Positions 16,410 through 25,478 are shown, counted from the stretch's first letter. The stretch is 64,000 bases of DNA from Streptomyces zagrosensis (GCF_014203645.1 NZ_JACHJL010000022.1:62001-126000); one strand, 5' to 3'. Made by a program: numbers and translations. The notes: generated from the sequence alone by a model not told the origin.

Positions 16410-17372
16410 ATGCTGCGCTTGCATTGCACTGCGGAGGACCTGCTGCACGTGACCTTCGCCGCCCAGCCGGCGCCCTTGATGGAGATGGTCATGGCGTTGG
16501 CGGCCCTGCAGCGGACCGACCTGCCTTCCTCGATCGGCAGATGGCAGCGGCAGGCGACAGAGACGCTCCCACCCAGCGCGCGTCCCCTGCTCGAACTGGT
16601 GACATCGACGGGCCGAGGCCCGCTGTTTCTCGATTTCCTCACCAGCGGGGTGGACGAAGGTATCGACCTGGTGCGGGCGGCGTCGGCCAGCTTCGTCCGC
16701 TCTGAGTTGCAGCGCGTGTGCGCACCCTCGCCGCCGTCTCTGTGGATTCGCAGTCTGGCTGACCAGGACCAACAGGCTTGGTCTGTCCTGCTGCAGGCCA
16801 TCAGCGCGGCTCACGGAAGTCTTCTAGGGCCACACTGGAAGCGCCTCATATACGGATTCGATGCCGAACGGGCCTGGCGAGTGCGGCTCATGGCCGAGCA
16901 GGGCATCCAGTCGGCCATCACCAGTCTCGCTCCCGGGGCGCGCTGGCTGGGCACTACGGTGGAATTCGATGCCCCCTACGATCGTGACGTCGTGTTCGAC
17001 GGTGAGGGCTTGGTCCTGCTGCCATCGATGTTCTGGCGCGGGTGGCCACTGCTGGCAGCGCGCCCCGATACCGCGAAAGTCCTGGTCTACCCCGCCATGG
17101 TTCCGTTCCCGCTACTGGGCAACCAGCCCGCGACGGATTCATTGGCCGTGCTGCTGGGACGCACCCGCGCCGCTGCCCTGGAAGTACTCGCCCGGCAATG
17201 CACCACCAGCGACCTCGCGCGGGAACTGGGCATCAGCAAATCCTCGGCGTCTGAACATGCCAAGGCACTCCGTGATGCCCGGCTCATCAGCACTACACGT
17301 GACGGCAAAGCCGTCTGGCACTCCTGTACGCCCCTCGGAGTGGACCTGCTCACCGCCACGACGCACCGATGA
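16410..17372 (+). CDS. ArsR-type winged-helix regulator, long form
   Basis: 320 residues, far longer than a classic ArsR protein. Residues 1-240 are a helical and beta domain (RLHCTAEDLLHVTFAAQPAP, then WLGTTVEFDAPYDRDVVFDG) of the kind that precedes the HTH in DUF5937-type actinobacterial regulators. Residues about 250-315 are the winged helix: LEVLARQCTTSDLARELGIS, KSSASEHAKALRDARLI, then the wing TTRDGKAVWHSCT. It binds DNA; the signal is unknown. Transcribed divergently from the secreted I36 inhibitor gene, which is its closest possible target. Confidence 0.85.
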   Translation: MLRLHCTAEDLLHVTFAAQPAPLMEMVMALAALQRTDLPSSIGRWQRQATETLPPSARPLLELVTSTGRGPLFLDFLTSGVDEGIDLVRAASASFVRSELQRVCAPSPPSLWIRSLADQDQQAWSVLLQAISAAHGSLLGPHWKRLIYGFDAERAWRVRLMAEQGIQSAITSLAPGARWLGTTVEFDAPYDRDVVFDGEGLVLLPSMFWRGWPLLAARPDTAKVLVYPAMVPFPLLGNQPATDSLAVLLGRTRAAALEVLARQCTTSDLARELGISKSSASEHAKALRDARLISTTRDGKAVWHSCTPLGVDLLTATTHR

Positions 17373-18075
17373 CGACTCCTCGCACCATGTGACCGGGAGC
17401 CCGATCCTGCATTGCCAACCCTGGTCAGAAGACGATGCCCAGCGTCCCCTCCGGCCGAGCTGATCACCCCGGACTCCAACACACTCCATAAGCGCCGCAG
17501 TTCCAACCATCGATGCGGACCCGAGACCACCGCCGGCTTCCTCCCATAGCCTCCCGCCGTCTTTCACCGACCAAGCACAAGAGTGCCGAGCAGCAGGTCT
17601 CAACGCGTCAACAACTGTCCCTGTTCATCCGTACGCGGGTGGGGACGTGCACATGTACGCCGACAACTGGAACATCGGTGTTAGCCGCACGCGGCGCCAC
17701 GGCTTCACGCGGTCCCGGCCGGGGCCGGGAGTGCTTCCGGTGGCACATCCGACAGCACCAGCCGCAGCGGCGCGGGCGTGTCTTTCTCCGTGTTACTACC
17801 TTGATTGCGTGTGCTTGCCGCCTCGCCGTTCGTCGCGGGACCGTGAGCAAAGCACCACCTCCGTTACGCCGATCGCGATGCACCGGGTTCCGCCTTGGGC
17901 GGCCCAACCGCCGCGTGCGTGTCGCGACGGCCCGCGACGGTCGCGAGCGCCCTCGGAAGGAGGACCTCGATGCGCGACGGTCGGTGCGGGAACAGCGGGG
18001 AGACCGCTGAGCCGGGGCCTGGTTCCGGGTCGGTCCAGCCTTCGTTGTCGCGGAGGTGGTGGCCGTTACTTTTTT
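17373..18075. other. Long stretch without an assured gene
   Basis: 703 bases. The only candidate is ATG 17970 behind AAGGAGG (17956-17965), opening a 72-codon frame (MRDGRCGNSGETAEPGPGSG and on) that runs into the end of the minus-strand gene at 18076. Its composition is not convincing, so I do not call it. Other open frames here read like shadow translations. Confidence 0.45.
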
Positions 18076-18651
18076 CTAGGAGTCGGAAGGGGCTGTGGCA
18101 GTCGTGGCCAGGCTGTAGAAGACCGAGCGTCCTTGCTTGGAACGTTCCAGCAGTCCCTGCGCGACGCCCTGCTCCAGCGTGTTCCTGACTACGGTCACCT
18201 GCACCGTGCGCTCAGGATGTGCCTCAGTCAGCGCATCCGAGACCTCTGCTGCGGACTTGGGCTCGCTCTGTCCACCCAGGTAGGCCGTAGTCAGCTCCAG
18301 CCAGGTCGGCTCACCCGGCTTCTTTGTCGAGGCTGCCTTCTTGGGGGCTTTACGCCCGGTGGCGGCAGCCTGCTTCCCCGCCGCTGCCTTGCCGTTGGAA
18401 CGCCGGGCCGCGGGAACGGCGGCCGTCTTACGGCTCTTGCTCTGCTTTGCTGTCCGCTTGGATGTACCGCCGAGCACCTTCTGCATCTGTGTCAGAACCT
18501 GCTCGCTCTCCTCCAGGCGGACGAGATCATCCTGCAAACGTGCCAACTCGGTACGCACGCGTTCCTGTTCGCCCCGGTTCGCCGACAGGTCGTCAGCCAC
18601 CCGCTGGGCATAGTCTGCGGTGACACTCGGGACGGGAAGGTTTACGGACAT
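18076..18651 (-). CDS. Coiled-coil plus winged-helix-like regulatory protein
   Basis: 191 residues in three parts. Residues 10-62 are a coiled coil (RTELARLQDDLVRLEESEQV). Residues 62-112 are a Lys/Ala/Arg-rich, histone-H1-like linker (KRTAKQSKSRKTAAVPAARR). Residues 113-180 look like a winged helix (WLELTTAYLGG, SAAEVSDALTEAHPERTVQV, LEQGVAQGLLERSKQGRSVF). The linker and HTH suggest DNA binding. The 18714-19557 insertion element sits about 60 bases upstream of the ATG and may have separated it from its original promoter. Confidence 0.75.
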   Translation of the reverse strand: MSVNLPVPSVTADYAQRVADDLSANRGEQERVRTELARLQDDLVRLEESEQVLTQMQKVLGGTSKRTAKQSKSRKTAAVPAARRSNGKAAAGKQAAATGRKAPKKAASTKKPGEPTWLELTTAYLGGQSEPKSAAEVSDALTEAHPERTVQVTVVRNTLEQGVAQGLLERSKQGRSVFYSLATTATAPSDS

Positions 18652-18713
18652 GTAGTCCTCAGCTCTCGATGTGGGGGGACATATGTAGCGCCGATAGTAC
18701 CCACATAAGACGT

Positions 18714-18725
18714 CATCTCATTTGG
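18714..18725 (+). repeat. Left terminal inverted repeat of the IS
   Basis: CATCTCATTTGG, exact complement of 19546-19557. Confidence 0.8.
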
Positions 18726-18743
18726 CTGGGTAAACTGCCAGTC

Positions 18744-19553
18744 GTGGCGGGGATCGTTGAGCGGCTGGTGCCGGATGAGTTATGGGAGCTGTTCCAGCGG
18801 GTGGTTCCGGAGGCGCCGTTGCGTCCTCAGGGTGGAGGCCGACGTCGGCATGGCGACCGTGCCGTGCTGGCCGCAATCGTCTTCGTGGCGACCTCGGGTT
18901 GCACGTGGCAGCAGGTGCCGACCGCGTCGTTCGGGCCGTCCGGCGCGACGGCCCACCGGCGCTTTACCGAGTGGACGAAGGCCCGAGTGTGGGCCGAACT
19001 CCACCGCTTGGTCCTCGACGAACTCGAATCCCGCGGCGAGCTGGACTGGTCCCGGTGCGCGATCGACTCGGTCAACATGCGGGCCCTGAAAAGGGGGAGC
19101 CGACAGGCCCGAAAGTGGTAGACCGGGGTAAGTACGGGTCAAAGATCCACTTGATCACGAAGCGGACCGAACTGCCCCTGTCCATCGGCATCTCTGGCGC
19201 CAACACGCACGACACGCAGGCACTGATCCCGCAGGTGAAGGGCATACCGCCGATCCGTTCCCGCCGGCGGCCCCGGCGGCTTAGGCTCCACAAGCTCCAC
19301 CCCCTACAAGGGCTATGACCACAACCACCTGCGGCGCTGGTTATCCGCCCGAGGAATCCGGCACCGCATCACCCGCAGGGGCATCGAAACCTCCCAACGA
19401 CTCGGCCGCCAGCACTAGACCATCGAACGCACCATGTCCTGGCTCGCCGGATGCCGACGCCTGCATCACCGCTACGAACGCAAAGCCGACGGCTTCCTCG
19501 CCTTCGCCAGCATCGCCTGCACCCTCATCTGCTACCGCAGACTTACCAAATGA
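18744..19553 (+). pseudogene. IS5-family transposase, frameshifted and with internal stop
   Basis: From GTG 18744: VAGIVERLVPDELWELFQRV, VLAAIVFVATSGCTWQQVP, then the first catalytic Asp in RCAIDSVNMRALK. The phase shifts near 19105 (continuing KVVDRGKYGSKIHLIT and GISGANTHDTQAL) and again near 19295, after which GYDHNHLRRWLSARGIRHRI, a TAG at 19417-19419, and TIERTMSWLAGCRRLHHRYE run to the stop. The DDE parts are visible but separated, so no active protein is expected. Confidence 0.85.
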
Positions 19554-19557
19554 GATG
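19546..19557 (-). repeat. Right terminal inverted repeat of the IS
   Basis: CCAAATGAGATG, exact complement of the left end; it overlaps the transposase stop codon. Confidence 0.8.
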
Positions 19558-19569
19558 CCATCTAGTGCT

Positions 19570-19830
19570 GAGACGGTGTTTGTGGTGCCGGGTGGTCGGT
19601 TGTCTTGGGTTGCGTGTACGTCGTTTGTAGTGGCTGATGCGGGCGTGGTGTTGTCGTCTGCGGTGCCATGCGACCAGTGGCGGATGTGGTCGTCTGGGGT
19701 GGGACGACGGCTGGTGAGGCGGGTGATCAGGTGTTTGATCTCTGCGGGGCTGAGGTGGATGAGCGGGGAGGGTCCGTTTTTGTTTTGTCCGTATCCAGTT
19801 GGCGGGCGCGCAGGGTGGTCGGGCAGGTGT
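19570..19830 (-). pseudogene. C-terminal remnant of an IS701/IS4-like transposase
   Basis: In one minus-strand frame: LIHLSPAEIKHLITRL and HIRHWSH; after a single-base shift the next frame gives WHRRRQHHARISHYKRR. This is the usual C-terminus of a large actinobacterial DDE family (pattern PEIRRLL, then WSxWRRRHQ, then CHYRRR). The catalytic part is not present. The IS5 element at 18714-19557 abuts it, so one element seems to have landed in or beside another. Confidence 0.5.
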
Positions 19831-20250
19831 GGGCAGCCTTGAATTGCCTGACGGGGTGGCGCCCCATGCGGTGCTTCGTTCCAGCAGTTCGACTTCCAGC
19901 ACCAGAAAAGGACGAACTCGCTGATTAGGCAAGGCAGTTGGCCAAGCAGCTGGCAGAGGTAGCAGAGGTACAGGCCGAGCGATCGAACTGGCCGTCGCTG
20001 TGAAAGTCCTTGTGCGGATGGAGCGAGCGCCTCGCCGACGAACGCGCCTCGGCCACGCCGATGCCAGGGCCGACGAGCGGGCACAGCATGGGACTTCGCG
20101 GAATCCGCAGGGGTTGCGCCCACGATTCAGGGAGCCAAACACCTCAACCGACCACGCCCCCGACCCCGACCCCGAAATCGTGACACGCCTGTGACCGGAG
20201 CTGTGGCCTCCATCACGTGCGTAGGGTTCACATCCTGATCAGATGATCGG
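19831..20250. other. Gene-poor stretch after the IS remnants
   Basis: 420 bases with no gene recognised. It probably includes further decayed mobile DNA and the promoter of the following lipoprotein gene. Confidence 0.4.
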
Positions 20251-21207
20251 ATGCCCAGACCTGTCCCGCTGCGTTCGGCTCTCGCCCGCACCGCCCCCTT
20301 CCTGTCAGCTCTCGCCGTAACCGCTCTGCTGCTCACGGCCTGCGGGACCGAAGGCGCTGGCGACGGGAGTGCCGGCGCCAGCGCGGCCGGATCGCCGTCC
20401 CGTACGCAGGTCGACGATCCGGGCAAGGACGGCGTACGAATCACCGCGCTGACCCTCCCATCCGCTTCTCCCTCGCCCACCCGCAGCCGCTCTGTCTCCG
20501 CCGACAGCCTTGCCACGGACTCCGGGGTCATTGCCGCCTACGAGGTCACCAACCAGGCAGCCGAGACCTTGACCTACTCGGTCGTCTTCACCTTCGTGAG
20601 CGGTGACGGCGGGGCCGTGGTCAACCAAACCGCGACCGTGCGCGACGTCGGCCCCGGCAAGACCGTACGGAGCACGGTCAAGGCGGGACAGCTGCCGCCC
20701 GCCGCGCCGCGGGTGACGCACGCCAAGGTGCTCGAAGTGACCAAGGTCCCCGCGAGCGAGGCACCAGCCGAACCAGGCACGTGCCCCGCCTCCGGAATCC
20801 AAGTCAGCGCCGACGAAGGCGACGCGGCCATGGGACTGCGCGTCGTGGGCCTGCATCTCGACAACTGCGGCACGCGCGACTACACCGTCGAGGGTTACCC
20901 GCTGTTGGAGCTCTTGGACGACGGCCTCAAGCCCGTCAACGGCGTCAAGGTCCTCGACGGCAGTCGCGAGATCACCACCGGCGCTGGGGCCGACAAGGAG
21001 CCCCGCCCCATCACGCTCAAGCCCGGCGATTCAGCGACCGCCAGCCTGGTGTGGCGCAATACCACCGAGTCCGGCACGCCGGTGAACGTGCCCCATGTGC
21101 GAGTACGAGCGAAGGCCGGTGCCGGCCCGGTGACGGTGACGGTGAACCTCGACCTCGGAACCACCGGAAAGCTCGGGGTCAAACCGTGGGAGGCAGCGGA
21201 ACGCTAG
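20251..21207 (+). CDS. DUF4232-type lipoprotein
   Basis: 318 residues. Signal peptide with lipobox LTAC (Cys31), then a Gly/Ser-rich linker. Residues about 60-165 form a beta-rich domain (VIAAYEVTNQAAETLTYSVV). Residues about 175-318 are the DUF4232 domain: GTCPASGIQVSADEGDAAMG, LRVVGLHLDNCGTRDYTVEG, YPLLELLD, then TLKPGDSATASLVWRNT. The two cysteines of the second domain can pair. DUF4232 proteins are surface-anchored in actinomycetes; the role is unknown. The gene is alone. Confidence 0.85.
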   Translation: MPRPVPLRSALARTAPFLSALAVTALLLTACGTEGAGDGSAGASAAGSPSRTQVDDPGKDGVRITALTLPSASPSPTRSRSVSADSLATDSGVIAAYEVTNQAAETLTYSVVFTFVSGDGGAVVNQTATVRDVGPGKTVRSTVKAGQLPPAAPRVTHAKVLEVTKVPASEAPAEPGTCPASGIQVSADEGDAAMGLRVVGLHLDNCGTRDYTVEGYPLLELLDDGLKPVNGVKVLDGSREITTGAGADKEPRPITLKPGDSATASLVWRNTTESGTPVNVPHVRVRAKAGAGPVTVTVNLDLGTTGKLGVKPWEAAER

Positions 21208-21788
21208 GCGAAGCCTGCACAGTCCATCGCCGATCCCGTACCGCCACTGCTGGCCACGAAGAGCCAGCCGGGGCCTACGTCCGGGTCGCCGGCGCAGTCA
21301 CCGAGCAGCTGGCCCGGGCCGCCCGACTCGCGGGCGCCCGCACGCTGCCGACGCCAAGGTCCTCCTCGCCCATCAGGAGGCGGTGACGGGCGGCGGTGAA
21401 CGAGTTGACTAATGACACGTCCTGGCGACCTCTGCTCAGCCGCCCGGACCTCAACCCTTGGGTCGCAGCACCCTGTCGGCCAGCCGTCCACGAACGCCGC
21501 GCGGACTGGATCGCCAGCCTCCCCGATCACGTACGGATGCGGACCGACTTCAACCTGTCCCTCGCTGTCTTCGCCGTCTTCGCAGTCTTCGCTGTTTTCG
21601 CAGTCTTCATCGAAATTGTCGTTCGACGAGCCGCGGAGCGATAGGCCCTTGCGCCAATCCCTCAAGGCTATGTACATCCTGATGGTGCGACGCCCGGCCG
21701 CCGCCGTCCGGTTCGCGTTCGCATGGGTCAGGGACGCGCCGCCCCTATCCCTGGGGCTTCCACACCCAGTCCCCATGCGCTTCGCCTA
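21208..21788. other. Ambiguous stretch open on both strands
   Basis: 581 bases. A plus-strand frame at 21396-21644 (82 codons) and a minus-strand frame from about 21776 are both open because of a 9-bp repeat. Neither has a clear ribosome site or a family I recognise, so no gene is called. Confidence 0.4.
21564..21608. repeat. Five tandem copies of a 9-bp unit
   Basis: The unit is GCNGTCTTC with small variation (GCTGTCTTC, GCCGTCTTC, GCAGTCTTC, GCTGTTTTC, GCAGTCTTC). Read forward it gives Ala-Val-Phe repeats; read in reverse it gives Glu-Asp-rich repeats. Confidence 0.85.
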
Positions 21789-22337
21789 TCAGCGTAGGAT
21801 TTCGGCCCGCAACCTCTCATTTGGCGTTGCGATGTCCCAGTAGCGAGTCGTACCCCGCGCATTACGGTAAAGCCCTGTACCGCCGGTGATGGCCATATCG
21901 ACCGAGCTTGCTCCCTTCACCGCGAGCGACTGCATCGTCAAAGAGCCACGTTCGATTTCTATTGTGATCAGGCACTGCGTCGTAAGTTTTCCACCATCGA
22001 TATGCACGACCTGGCATGATCCACCCCCACGCCCGACTCTGCGACCGTCCCTTATGGCGGTGCCAGAGTAGACGCTCATATCACCCAGGCTTGGCCCTGC
22101 TGGGTCGAGGTCAGTAGCCGCGTATTGATCGTTTTGAATCTTGAGATCCAGGACCTCGACGTGGCTTCTTTCCGGGGTATTAGCATCTGCGCTGTCCAGA
22201 GCGTAGACGCCGACAGCAGCGGCGGCCAGCGATACGGCAACGAATCGCATAAGCGTCGTTCGTGTGGTGCCGCCTCCCTTTGCATGTCTCCGCTCCCATC
22301 GATACGCGGCGGAGGATTTCGAACTGTTGACGACCAT
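21789..22337 (-). CDS. Secreted allene-oxide-cyclase-barrel-like protein
   Basis: 182 residues from ATG 22337, behind GAGGGG. An N-terminal basic stretch (AYRWERRHAKGG) precedes one hydrophobic segment at about residues 30-46 (MRFVAVSLAAAAVGVYAL), so it is exported or anchored. The rest matches the AOC-barrel/dirigent-like fold: DLDPAGPSLGDMSVYSGTAI, GRGGGSCQVVHIDGGKLTTQ, CLITIEIERGSLTMQSLAV, then AITGGTGLYRNARGTTRYW, the hallmark GGTGxYxxARG loop. Many actinobacterial members are of unknown function. Regulation not visible. Confidence 0.8.
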   Translation of the reverse strand: MVVNSSKSSAAYRWERRHAKGGGTTRTTLMRFVAVSLAAAAVGVYALDSADANTPERSHVEVLDLKIQNDQYAATDLDPAGPSLGDMSVYSGTAIRDGRRVGRGGGSCQVVHIDGGKLTTQCLITIEIERGSLTMQSLAVKGASSVDMAITGGTGLYRNARGTTRYWDIATPNERLRAEILR

Positions 22338-22664
22338 GGTGGATACCCCTCGCTGTGATCTCCAGGTACGAATGCCCTTGACGTTATGACTGCCAAGTCG
22401 TCTTGTCTAAGGCCAATATCGCTATGGCGTCATACCCTCGAAGGCATGATGGAGCTCAACGCACTCGGGCTGTTCCCTGTAGTGGCGCGACTGGAGCACC
22501 TCAGGTGGACCGCCGACGAGTTGTCCATCGCATAGCCGTCGCTGGGCAGGAACGCATCGCGTACCAGGGCGGGCGAACGAGATCTCGCCCCTACAATTTG
22601 GTCCCGAACGACCGGACGCGCCGAAGGGCCGTTCGGGTCTGTACAGGCGACTGAGGGAGCACTC
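22338..22664. other. Divergent intergenic region
   Basis: 327 bases between the AOC-barrel gene and the MarR gene. A 29-codon frame (ATG 22446) is present but not supported. No clear operator seen. Confidence 0.35.
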
Positions 22665-23237
22665 TTGCCCGGCCAGCGATCCATCACAGAAGCGGAAAAG
22701 CTCGCGGACGCCAAGCTAGGCGGCATACCCGTCCGGCGAGAGCAGATGGTGGCCGTGGCCAATATCTACCGGGCCGCGTCCACCGTACGCCAGCACCTGG
22801 AGAGCTCCGTTCTACGCGGCGCGGACTTGTCCTGGACCGCGTTCGTTGTGCTGTGGGTGGTGTGGGTTGGGGGCGAGTCGCAGACCCGGCATGTCGCGGA
22901 GGAGGCGGGCGTCTCGAAGGGGACGTTGACCGGTGTTTCCCGCACCCTTCAATCGCGCGGGCTGCTTCGTCGCGCCGCGCATCCCGTCGATGGGCGGCTC
23001 GTGCTGCTGTGCCTCACAAAGCAAGGTGAGGAATTCATGCGGCGCGTATTCCCCGAGTTCAACGAGGAGGAAGCGTTCGTGACGTCGCAGTTGAGTGACG
23101 AGGAGTGCCGAAGCCTCGCCGACGGGCTGCGGCGCGTGGTCCTTCAGGTGGAGCAGCACGGTGAGGAGCGCCGCAGGTCACTGCTGAACGGAACGGAGCC
23201 CGCGCCCCGGCGCAGCGGCCGGCGCGCCAAGGGCTGA
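22665..23237 (+). CDS. MarR-family regulator
   Basis: 190 residues with a TTG start after GGGAGCA. The N-terminal helices include VANIYRAASTVRQHLESSVL. The winged helix spans about residues 78-140 (TRHVAEEAGVSKGTLTGVSR, then TLQSRGLLRRAAHPVDGRLV), with the family's wing Asp-Gly-Arg. The basic C-terminal tail (RRSGRRAKG) is unusual. It is convergent with the puuD-like gene and shares a terminator zone with it. A role in controlling the neighbouring catabolic genes is likely but not shown. Confidence 0.9.
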   Translation: MPGQRSITEAEKLADAKLGGIPVRREQMVAVANIYRAASTVRQHLESSVLRGADLSWTAFVVLWVVWVGGESQTRHVAEEAGVSKGTLTGVSRTLQSRGLLRRAAHPVDGRLVLLCLTKQGEEFMRRVFPEFNEEEAFVTSQLSDEECRSLADGLRRVVLQVEQHGEERRRSLLNGTEPAPRRSGRRAKG

Positions 23238-23270
23238 GCCGCCGCTGCGCGATGCGCGGTAGCCCTCAGC
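23233..23270. terminator. Imperfect hairpin between convergent genes
   Basis: GCTGAG pairs with CTCAGC around an inner GCGC-GAT-GCGC hairpin. It overlaps the stop codons of both the MarR and puuD-like genes and may serve both directions. Confidence 0.45.
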
Positions 23271-23997
23271 GGGTCTCATACGCGGCGCGCACCAGGGTGT
23301 CGAACAGGCGCTGTTGGGCTGGGTCTTCTCGCGCCGTGTCCTCGGGGTGCCATTGCACGGCCGAGAACCATCCGCTGGTTTCGGTAGCCTCCACCGCTTC
23401 GATCGTGCCGTCGATGGCTCGCGCGGTGGCGACAAGTCCCTCGCCGAGCCGGGCGACGTGCTGGTGGTGAAAGCAGGACGCCTGGAGGGTGTCGGCCCCG
23501 GCGATGGCCGCGATGGCAGTGCCGGGGGTGAGGGAGACCGGATGCCTGATGTGCCGGTGTTCGCGGTCTGGACCGCCCATGTCCTGGTGCAGTGTTCCGC
23601 CCAACACGGTGTTGACCACCTGCAAGCCGCGGCAGATCGCCAGCAGTGGCAGGCCCATCGCCAGTGCCTGGCGGGCGACTTCGAGATCGAACGCGTCCTG
23701 CTCGTGGTCCACGTCGTACACGGCTTCGTGCGCCTGGTCGGCCTCGTAGCGGTGCGGTGAGAGGTCTCCACCGCCGGGGAGCACGATGCCGTCGAAGCGG
23801 GCGAGGCGGGCGGCGGTCAGTGCCGGATCGCAGCGGCCGGCAGGAGCGTACGGATGAATGGTGGCGGGTTCGCCGCCCGCCCGCCAGATCGCCTCGATCA
23901 GTGCTCGGGCGTTGACCTCGGCGGCGTAGCGCAGGGCCGAGGTGGTGGCACAGAAACGAGCCGGGACGGCGATGAGGGGGCGGTGAGAGTGGGTCAC
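23266..23997 (-). CDS. puuD: Gamma-glutamyl-gamma-aminobutyrate hydrolase-like class I amidotransferase
   Basis: 243 residues, GTG start overlapping the stop of the aldehyde dehydrogenase gene (GTGA). The fold is class I glutamine amidotransferase: GIVLPGGGDLSPHRY, nucleophile Cys in LAICRGLQVVNTVLGG, then the catalytic His-Glu pair in QWHPED. PuuD releases GABA from gamma-glutamyl-GABA at the end of the Puu putrescine pathway. Coupling to a PuuC-like dehydrogenase supports this. A different gamma-glutamyl acid as substrate is possible, since a glutamine-synthetase-like ligase and aromatic ring-cleavage genes lie nearby. Confidence 0.88.
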   Translation of the reverse strand: MTHSHRPLIAVPARFCATTSALRYAAEVNARALIEAIWRAGGEPATIHPYAPAGRCDPALTAARLARFDGIVLPGGGDLSPHRYEADQAHEAVYDVDHEQDAFDLEVARQALAMGLPLLAICRGLQVVNTVLGGTLHQDMGGPDREHRHIRHPVSLTPGTAIAAIAGADTLQASCFHHQHVARLGEGLVATARAIDGTIEAVEATETSGWFSAVQWHPEDTAREDPAQQRLFDTLVRAAYETR

Positions 23998-25478
23998 AGC
24001 TGGAACCAGGTGGTCTTCACTTCGGTGTACTTCTCCAAGGCGTGGGCGGACTTGTCGCGTCCGTTGCCGGACTGCTTCATGCCGCCGAAGGGCACTGTCA
24101 GGTCACCCTCCTCGTAGCAGTTGACCCAGACCGTCCCGGCCCTCAGGGCCCGTGAGACCTGGTGTGCCGTGGACAGGTTGGAGGTCCACAGACCTGCGGC
24201 GAGGCCGTAGTCGGTGGCGTTGGCGAGGGCCACCGCCTCGTCGAGGTCGTCGAAGGTGAAGATGGACAAGACCGGTCCGAAGACCTCCTCGCGCGCCAGT
24301 GCGGCGTTGGGGGCGACGCGGTCGAAGACCGTGGGCTGGAGATACGCCCCGCCGGTCTGCGGCAGGGTGCGTTCTCCCCCGACGCGCAGCCGTGCGCCGG
24401 TGTCTACGGCGGCGTGGATGTGTCCGAGCACCCGGTCGAGATGGTCCTGTCCGACCAGTGGGCCCATCTCGGTCGACGGATCGAGTGGGTCGCCGACGCG
24501 CAGCGCGCGAGCCCGCTCGACGATCACCTCGCTGACGCGTTCGGCGATGGAGGAGTGCACGAGAAGCCGGGAGGGTGCGGTGCACATCTCGCCCTGGTTG
24601 AAGAAGATGCTCCAGGCGGCGGTGGCGGCGGCCTTCTCCACGTCGGGAGCGTCCGGAAGGATGATGTTGGGGGACTTGCCACCCAGTTCGAGCCAGACGC
24701 GTTTGAGGTTGGAGTCGGCGGCATAGCGCAGGTATTGACGGCCTACGGCGGTGGAGCCGGTGAAGGCCAGGACATCAACGTCGGGGTGTAGGCCAAGGGC
24801 TCGTCCAGCGATCGGTCCGCTGCCGTTGACGACGTTGAGGACGCCGTGCGGCAGTCCGGCCGCAGTGGCGATCTTGGCGAGGCGCAGGGCGGACAGGGGT
24901 GAGTTCTCCGATGGCTTGAGGACGACCGTGCAACCGGCCGCAAGCGCGGGGGCAACCTTCCAACCTGCCAGCGTTAGGGGAAAGTTCCAGGGCACGACGG
25001 CACCCACGACGCCTGCCGGCTCGCGGGTGACCAGGGCGAGGGTATCGGGTGCGGTGTGCGGGGACTCGTCGGCGAGCTTGTCGGTCAACTGTCCATACCA
25101 GCGGAAGGTGTTGATGAGGGCGCGCAGTTCGATGTCGTGGGCGTCGGTGATCGGTTTTCCCATTTCCAGGCTCACCGTGAGAGCGAGGTCCGCTCGCTCT
25201 GCCTGGATCAGGTCGGCGATGCGTAGCAAGACCCGGCCGCGTTCGGCGGGTGCGAGCCGCGGCCAGGGCCCGCTGTCGAAGGCCCGGCGTGCCGCCGCGA
25301 CGGCCTCGTTGATCTCCGCCGCTCCCCCATCGGCCACGTCGGCCAGCGGCCGGCCGTCCCTCGGCGAGACCACGGTGAACGTGTCGTCTGTCTCGTGTTC
25401 GACACCGTCGATGATGTGCGGGCCAGGGAGTTGGAGCGTCTGCGCTCGGCGTATCCAGTCGTCGTGGGTGGCATCCAC
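23994..25478 (-). CDS. puuC: NAD(P)-dependent aldehyde dehydrogenase, PuuC-like
   Basis: 494 residues from GTG 25478, with AGAGGAC as ribosome site; the frame stays open upstream but lacks coding character. Standard ALDH landmarks: VVPWNFPLTLAGWKVAPALA, FTGSTAVGRQYL, general base Glu in LELGGKSPNI, nucleophile Cys in FNQGEMCTAPSRL, then EEVFGPVLSIFTF and GGMKQSGNGRDKS. PuuC oxidises gamma-glutamyl-gamma-aminobutyraldehyde to the acid. It is translationally coupled to the PuuD-like hydrolase, so oxidation and removal of the glutamyl tag are one unit. No Puu-type oxidase (PuuB) is in the window. Confidence 0.88.
   Translation of the reverse strand: MDATHDDWIRRAQTLQLPGPHIIDGVEHETDDTFTVVSPRDGRPLADVADGGAAEINEAVAAARRAFDSGPWPRLAPAERGRVLLRIADLIQAERADLALTVSLEMGKPITDAHDIELRALINTFRWYGQLTDKLADESPHTAPDTLALVTREPAGVVGAVVPWNFPLTLAGWKVAPALAAGCTVVLKPSENSPLSALRLAKIATAAGLPHGVLNVVNGSGPIAGRALGLHPDVDVLAFTGSTAVGRQYLRYAADSNLKRVWLELGGKSPNIILPDAPDVEKAAATAAWSIFFNQGEMCTAPSRLLVHSSIAERVSEVIVERARALRVGDPLDPSTEMGPLVGQDHLDRVLGHIHAAVDTGARLRVGGERTLPQTGGAYLQPTVFDRVAPNAALAREEVFGPVLSIFTFDDLDEAVALANATDYGLAAGLWTSNLSTAHQVSRALRAGTVWVNCYEEGDLTVPFGGMKQSGNGRDKSAHALEKYTEVKTTWFQL

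Larger units (their letters stand above)
18714..19557 (+). mobile_element. Degenerate IS5-family insertion sequence with 12-bp terminal inverted repeats
   Basis: The ends are CATCTCATTTGG (18714-18725) and its exact complement (19546-19557), enclosing about 840 bases with one transposase gene on the plus strand. The match weakens outside the 12 bp. No target duplication was clear. The transposase is broken, so the copy can only move if helped in trans. Confidence 0.8.

Noticed and set aside
17970..18188. 72-codon frame behind a good AAGGAGG site
   Set aside because: It overlaps the end of a convincing minus-strand gene, and its product has no recognisable features and a composition typical of shadow translation.
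22446..22535. 29-codon frame starting with two Met codons
   Set aside because: Too short to support, with a weak ribosome site and no family recognised.
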